DNA of 46,825 nt, from NCBI GenBank assembly GCA_937959265.1, contig CALGMA010000043.1:1-46825 (forward strand), written 5' to 3'. Numbering within the stretch: the stretch's first letter is position 1; the number at the start of each line of letters is the position of its first letter. Position numbers and translations under genes: made by a program. A model generated the notes under the pieces. It saw only the letters and a list, made by a program, of their open reading frames with translations. It had not been told where the DNA came from and ran no database searches. Positions 42,728 to 46,825 of the stretch are shown here, one piece after another. Origin of the DNA: an uncultured Anaerolineae bacterium. GTDB taxonomy: Bacteria; Chloroflexota; Anaerolineae; J036; Brachytrichaceae.

Positions 42728-45676
42728 ATGCCTATGCTTATCCCTGACCATCTCACCTGTGAATACTTCGTCAATCCGCTCGGCCTGGGCGCGCGTCGTC
42801 CCCGGCTGAGCTGGAAGCTGCGCGCAGATGAGGCCGCGCGCGACATGCGCCAGTCAGCGTATCAGATCGTCGTCGCCACCGGCCCCGGCGGCGAACGCGA
42901 CGTGAGCTGGGACACCGGCAAGGTGCCGTCCGACCGGTCGGTGCACGTGCGTTACGCCGGACCAGAGTTGCGCTCCGGCCAGCGCTGCTATTGGCGCGTG
43001 CGCGTCTGGGATCAAGACGACCGTCCATCGGAGTGGAGCCCATCCGGCTGGTGGGAGATGGGGCTGCTGGACGCCGCCGACTGGCAAGCGCAGTGGATCA
43101 CGCCGGATTGGGATGATCCGCAGGATCCGGCGCAACCCCGGCCGGCGCCGTTGCTGCGTCGCCCGTTTGTGCTCGACAGCCAGGTGCGCGCTGCGCGCCT
43201 GTATGCCACCAGCCTGGGGCTGTATGAGCTATGCCTCAATGGCCGGCGCGTGGGCGATGGCCTGCTCACGCCGGGCTGGACGAGCTACAACAAACGATTG
43301 CAGTATCAAACCTACGACGTGACCGATCTGCTGGTCGAAGGAGCGAACGTCATCGGGGCCATGCTTGCTGATGGTTGGTATCGCGGGTATCTTGGCTTCG
43401 AGGGTCAACGCAACCTGTATGGCGATCGCCTGGCGCTATTGGTACAGCTGCACGTGACTTACGCCGACGGGTGCACGGCTATCATCATCAGCGATGAGCA
43501 TTGGCGCGCGACACCTGGCCCGATCCGCATGGCCGAGATCTACCACGGCGAGGCCTATGACGCCCGGCTGGAGCAGCCCGGCTGGGATCGTTCTGGCTTC
43601 GACGATGCCGGCTGGTCTGCGGTGCGGATCCTCGACCATCGTAAGGATCACCTCGTCGCGCAGGTTGGGCCGTTCGTGCGCCGGCAGGAGGAGTTGCGGC
43701 CAGTAAGCATCGTCACCTCGCCCAGGGGCGAATGCATCGCCGACTTCGGCCAGAACATGGTGGGATGGGTGCGCGTAAAGGTGCGCGGCGCGCCTGGCAC
43801 GACAGTCACCCTGAGACACGCCGAGGTGCTCGACCGCGACGGCAACTTCTATACCGAAAACCTGCGCGCGGCTCGCCAAACATTGGAATACACCTTGAAG
43901 GGCGAGGGCGAGGAGGTCTATGAGCCGCGCTTCACGTTCATGGGCTTTCGATACGTCAAGGTGGAGGGCTGGCCGGGCGAATTGACGCCCAACGACTTGA
44001 CCGGCGTCGTCGTGCACTCCGACATCCCGCCCATCGGTCACTTCGAGTGCAGCAACCCGCTGATCAATCAGTTGCAGCACAACATCGTGTGGGGGCAAAA
44101 GGGCAACTTCGTGGATGTGCCGACCGACTGCCCGCAACGAGACGAGCGGCTGGGCTGGACCGGCGATGCCCAGGTGTTCGTCCGCACGGCGTGTTTTAAC
44201 CAGCACGTCGCGGCGTTCTTCACCAAGTGGCTGCGTGACCTGTCAGCCGATCAGCATCCCGACGGCAGCGTGCCGCATGTCATCCCTGACGTGCTGAGCG
44301 GCGGCATGCTAGGGCGGGCCGCCGGCTCGGCGGCATGGGGGGACGCGGCCGTTATCGTACCGTGGACGATCTACCTTTGCTATGGTGACGGGGACATCCT
44401 CGAAGCGCAATACGAGAGCATGACCGGTTGGGTGGACTATATGCGCCAGCAGGCCGGCGAGCGTTACTTGTGGGTGAGCGGTTTTCACTTTGGGGACTGG
44501 CTGGACTATCGCGGCCCGAATTCGCTGATGCCTGCGCCGGTGACGAACACTGAGTTGATCGCCACGGCGTTCTTTGCCCACAGCGTGGATCTCGTGCGGC
44601 GCGCTGCGCGTGTGCTGGGCAAGGAGGAGGATGCGCGCACATACGACGCGCTCTTCGAGAAAGTGCGCGCAGCGTTTAATGCCGAGTTCGTTTCGCCGAA
44701 CGGCCGCGTCGGCTCGGGCACGCAGACGGCTTACGTTTTGGCGCTGCACTTCGATCTGCTGCCGAGGAAGCTGCGCCCGCTGGCTGCGCAACGCCTGGCC
44801 GACGAGATCCGCAAGGCAGACTATCACCTAACCACCGGCTTCGTCGGCACGCCGTATTTGTGCCACGTGCTCAGCTGCTTCGGCCACACCGACCTGGCCT
44901 ACGAGTTGCTCAATCAGGAGAGCTATCCGTCATGGCTGTATCCGGTGAAGAAGGGGGCGACGACGATTTGGGAGCGCTGGGATGGCATCAAGCCAGACGG
45001 CAGCTTCCAGGACGCAGGCATGAACTCGTTCAACCACTACGCCTACGGTGCAATCGGCGAGTGGCTATATCGCGTCGTCGCCGGCGTGGAGTTGGACGAG
45101 GACGCTGCCGGTTACGCTCATGCGTTGATTCAGCCGCAGCCGGGCGGGGGCATCACGCATGCGCGCGCGATGCTAGAGACGCCCTATGGCGAACTGGCCA
45201 TCGCCTGGCAGTTGACCGAGGCGGACTTCCGGCTGCAGGTGACCATCCCGCCCAACACGCGCGCCACCGTGCGCATCCCTGCCGGCAAGCTGTCGCAAGT
45301 GACCGAATCGGGCCGGCCGTTGCGTGCCGGGCGAACTTCGGGCGTGCATTCGGCGCGGACGAAGAGTGGCGCCGCGACTGTTGAAGTCGGCTCAGGGCGC
45401 TATGCGTTTGTCTCGACCGGGCTGAACCTGGCGCAGGCCATGACCAACGCGCGCCACGTCGCGGGTCGGCTCGATCGTGGTAGTTTGCTGCGGGAGTTGC
45501 TGGCCGACGAAAGGGCGCGGGCGGTGCTGATGAGACACCTGGGCGAGGAGGTAGCCCCCCCGCCTGAATGGCGGTGGATGCATCTATCGCTCGAAGCGGC
45601 CTCGCGCATCGCGCCACACGTGGTTACGCCGGAGAAGCTGCAGGCGATCGAGCAGGGGCTGATGGCGATCCGGTGA
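42728..45676 (+). CDS. GH78 alpha-L-rhamnosidase
   Basis: Hydrolyses terminal alpha-L-rhamnose from oligosaccharides or glycosides. A 982-residue protein: N-terminal beta-sandwich domains (about 1-390; LSWKLRAD, YWRVRVWDQD, YATSLGLYELCLNGRRVG), an (alpha/alpha)6 barrel (about 400-780), and a C-terminal beta domain. The catalytic signature DCPQRDERLGWTGD carries the general acid about Glu473, and Glu749 in TIWERWDG fits the base. An extra C-terminal helical segment (about 880-982) contains SLLRELLADERARAVLMRHLGEE and LTPEKL-like motifs known from other secreted and intracellular hydrolases. There is no signal peptide, so it is probably cytoplasmic. ATG 42728 is chosen; ATG 42734 is also possible and the ribosome-binding site is weak. 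Confidence 0.9.
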   Translation: MPMLIPDHLTCEYFVNPLGLGARRPRLSWKLRADEAARDMRQSAYQIVVATGPGGERDVSWDTGKVPSDRSVHVRYAGPELRSGQRCYWRVRVWDQDDRPSEWSPSGWWEMGLLDAADWQAQWITPDWDDPQDPAQPRPAPLLRRPFVLDSQVRAARLYATSLGLYELCLNGRRVGDGLLTPGWTSYNKRLQYQTYDVTDLLVEGANVIGAMLADGWYRGYLGFEGQRNLYGDRLALLVQLHVTYADGCTAIIISDEHWRATPGPIRMAEIYHGEAYDARLEQPGWDRSGFDDAGWSAVRILDHRKDHLVAQVGPFVRRQEELRPVSIVTSPRGECIADFGQNMVGWVRVKVRGAPGTTVTLRHAEVLDRDGNFYTENLRAARQTLEYTLKGEGEEVYEPRFTFMGFRYVKVEGWPGELTPNDLTGVVVHSDIPPIGHFECSNPLINQLQHNIVWGQKGNFVDVPTDCPQRDERLGWTGDAQVFVRTACFNQHVAAFFTKWLRDLSADQHPDGSVPHVIPDVLSGGMLGRAAGSAAWGDAAVIVPWTIYLCYGDGDILEAQYESMTGWVDYMRQQAGERYLWVSGFHFGDWLDYRGPNSLMPAPVTNTELIATAFFAHSVDLVRRAARVLGKEEDARTYDALFEKVRAAFNAEFVSPNGRVGSGTQTAYVLALHFDLLPRKLRPLAAQRLADEIRKADYHLTTGFVGTPYLCHVLSCFGHTDLAYELLNQESYPSWLYPVKKGATTIWERWDGIKPDGSFQDAGMNSFNHYAYGAIGEWLYRVVAGVELDEDAAGYAHALIQPQPGGGITHARAMLETPYGELAIAWQLTEADFRLQVTIPPNTRATVRIPAGKLSQVTESGRPLRAGRTSGVHSARTKSGAATVEVGSGRYAFVSTGLNLAQAMTNARHVAGRLDRGSLLRELLADERARAVLMRHLGEEVAPPPEWRWMHLSLEAASRIAPHVVTPEKLQAIEQGLMAIR

Positions 45677-45784
45677 AGCGCGGGCTAGGTACGCTATATG
45701 ATTTTGAGAATCAGCTCAACCACCCGTACTACAATTGCGAAAATACCAAGAATCATGAGGAACAACGTGGCAAGATTCACGACT

Positions 45785-46825
45785 ATTGACAGAAACAAAA
45801 ATCGCTTAAGCTTAGCGGATGAGTTGGCAGCCGAAGCGATTGACGCGAGAACAGATGACGGAACGACGACTTGAGGGCGCGAAGTTGCTGAAAGCTGGCA
45901 AGCTGTCGCAAGCCTCCATCGCCCGACAGCTTGGGGTGAGTGAAGCAGCAGTTAGCCAGTGGCAGCACCAGTTGAACAAAGGCGGGGTGCGGGCGTTGCA
46001 CCTGAAACAGGCCAGTGGGCGTCCAGCCAAGTTGAGCACGGCGCAGTTGCGCCCACTGGTGCGGCTGCTGAAACGCGGCGCGGTTGCCAACGGGTTTGAG
46101 ACGGAACGCTGGACGCAGAGCCGGATTCAGCAGCTCATCAAGCGCACGTTTCAGGTAAGCTATCACACCAACTACATCGGACGATTGATGAAGCAATTGA
46201 GCTGGAGTGTGCAGAAACCTGAAACACGCGCGATTGAACGTGACGAAGACGCGATTCGGGCGTGGCTGAGCCACGACTGGAACAGGATCAAAAAAGCGCG
46301 GCGGATTGGGGCAGACATCGTGTTCGTGGATGCGCCAGCACCGACATGGGCGCCACGTGGCAGGACGCCAGTGCTCAAGCGGGTGGGCAAGTATCGACGC
46401 GAGAGTTCGACCATGGCTGGGATCAGTGTGTCAGGCAAACTGTTCAAACGGCACTTCCGAAAGTCAATCAAGGGCAAGCACGTTGTGACCGGACTCAAGC
46501 AACTGGATCGTCAGATTCCGGGCAAAAAGATCGTGGTGTGGGATCAATCGCGTATTCATCGTGCCAAGCCAGTCAAGGCGTATCTAGCTGCCAACGCTCA
46601 CATCCTGGTTGAGACATTACCAACCTATGCGCCCGAACTGAACCCCGAAGAATACTGTCATGGTCATGCCAAGCAGCGAGCCAAGAATTACATAGCCACC
46701 TCGGTGGCCGACATGCGCAAGCCCATTGATCGTGACTTCGCATCCCTGCGACGCCAGCCGGACGTGCTGCTTAGCTTCTTTCATCATGCTGGCCTCAGTC
46801 TTAAGCAACTTTGGTGAACGTCAAT
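45785..46825 (+). mobile_element. IS630-family insertion sequence with ~26-bp terminal inverted repeats
   Basis: Left end 45785-45810 and the reverse complement of 46800-46825 share about 19 of 26 bases, including outer ATTGAC, inner AC-AAA and GCTTAAG. A TA dinucleotide lies at the left tip (45784-45785), the expected IS630 target. The window ends at the right tip, so the second TA is not fully seen. The 108 bp between the rhamnosidase stop and this element is lower in GC and shows no gene. Confidence 0.85.
45819..46817 (+). CDS. IS630-family transposase, with probable internal deletion
   Basis: A 332-residue DDE transposase. N-terminal helix-turn-helix (LTREQMTERRLEGAKLL, SQASIARQLGVSEAAVSQWQ, about 8-50) and a second HTH (about 95-130) bind the ends. 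Catalytic residues: first Asp in IVFVDA, second Asp in VVWDQSRIHRA, and Glu in APELNPEEYCHGHAK. After FVDA, the family normally has E(S/T)GF plus ~8 residues before TWAPRG; here PAP leads directly to TWAPRG, so ~9 residues seem missing and activity is uncertain. A possible hairpin (CGCTTAAG region at 45803) lies before ATG 45819. Confidence 0.85.
   Translation: MSWQPKRLTREQMTERRLEGAKLLKAGKLSQASIARQLGVSEAAVSQWQHQLNKGGVRALHLKQASGRPAKLSTAQLRPLVRLLKRGAVANGFETERWTQSRIQQLIKRTFQVSYHTNYIGRLMKQLSWSVQKPETRAIERDEDAIRAWLSHDWNRIKKARRIGADIVFVDAPAPTWAPRGRTPVLKRVGKYRRESSTMAGISVSGKLFKRHFRKSIKGKHVVTGLKQLDRQIPGKKIVVWDQSRIHRAKPVKAYLAANAHILVETLPTYAPELNPEEYCHGHAKQRAKNYIATSVADMRKPIDRDFASLRRQPDVLLSFFHHAGLSLKQLW

Noticed and set aside
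45687..45784. Possible small genes or a terminator between the rhamnosidase and the IS630 element
   Set aside because: Only short overlapping frames and a weak GATT/AATC hairpin are seen; none has a start signal or strong stem.
1..46825. tRNA, rRNA, CRISPR arrays, phage attachment sites
   Set aside because: No T-loop-like GGTTCGAATC with a cloverleaf context, no rRNA-like blocks and no regularly spaced 25-40 bp repeats were recognised by eye; a covariance-model scan would be decisive.

Overview
The window is 46.8 kb of GC-rich bacterial DNA. Lipoprotein substrate-binding proteins with Ala/Pro-rich linkers, peptide-type ABC transporters beside glycoside hydrolases, several Gfo/Idh/MocA oxidoreductases and GTAGGGG-type hairpins suggest a Chloroflexota (Anaerolineae-like) genome. 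This placement is an inference from style and gene content; there is no rRNA or other taxonomic marker. The window starts exactly at the left end of an IS3-family element (1-1240) and ends at the right end of an IS630-family element (45785-46825). It therefore looks like an assembly contig bounded by multicopy insertion sequences.

Region 1 (1.3-11.0 kb) holds small-molecule metabolism and transport. It has a monomeric sarcosine oxidase-like flavoprotein, an orphan sugar-type ABC ATPase divergent from a uridine phosphorylase-like enzyme, and a complete phnD-phnC-phnE-phnE phosphonate/phosphite-type importer on the minus strand. A strong hairpin lies between phnD and phnC. A COG1926-type phosphoribosyltransferase and a nicotinate phosphoribosyltransferase follow, in convergent overlap.

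Region 2 (11.4-22.0 kb) holds a secreted beta-propeller protein with an alpha-helical C-terminal region and a tight operon of two trypsin-like (S1C) proteases plus a LuxR-type regulator with a degenerate receiver. It also holds an acyltransferase, an ACP phosphodiesterase-like protein, a small membrane protein, a methyltransferase, a coiled-coil membrane protein, DNA polymerase IV (apparently without a standard start codon) and an SDR oxidoreductase.

Region 3 (22.0-45.7 kb) is the most striking part: a bidirectional locus that appears devoted to a rhamnose-containing and possibly sulfated or otherwise esterified glycan or glycoside. Its control region is 33098-33379, with two good divergent promoters, each overlapped at its -35 box by a TGTCA/TGACA inverted repeat, and a perfect palindrome between them. 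Leftward genes: a three-domain regulator (DeoR helix-turn-helix, DeoR sensor, periplasmic-binding-protein-like domain), a Gfo/Idh oxidoreductase, a TIM-barrel sugar isomerase/epimerase, a sulfatase-fold enzyme with Thr where formylglycine is normally made, a sulfotransferase, a second Gfo/Idh paralogue and a 1324-residue GH106-like hydrolase. Rightward genes: a phytanoyl-CoA dioxygenase-like enzyme, a peptide/oligosaccharide ABC importer (binding protein, hairpin, two permeases, two ATPases), a GT-C membrane glycosyltransferase, an unannotated 49-residue membrane protein and a GH78 alpha-L-rhamnosidase. The likely logic is uptake of oligosaccharides, removal of rhamnose by two unrelated enzyme families, processing of substituents, and oxidation/isomerisation of released sugars under one sugar-sensing repressor. 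Substrate and regulation are inferences.

No tRNA, rRNA or CRISPR array was recognised by eye.
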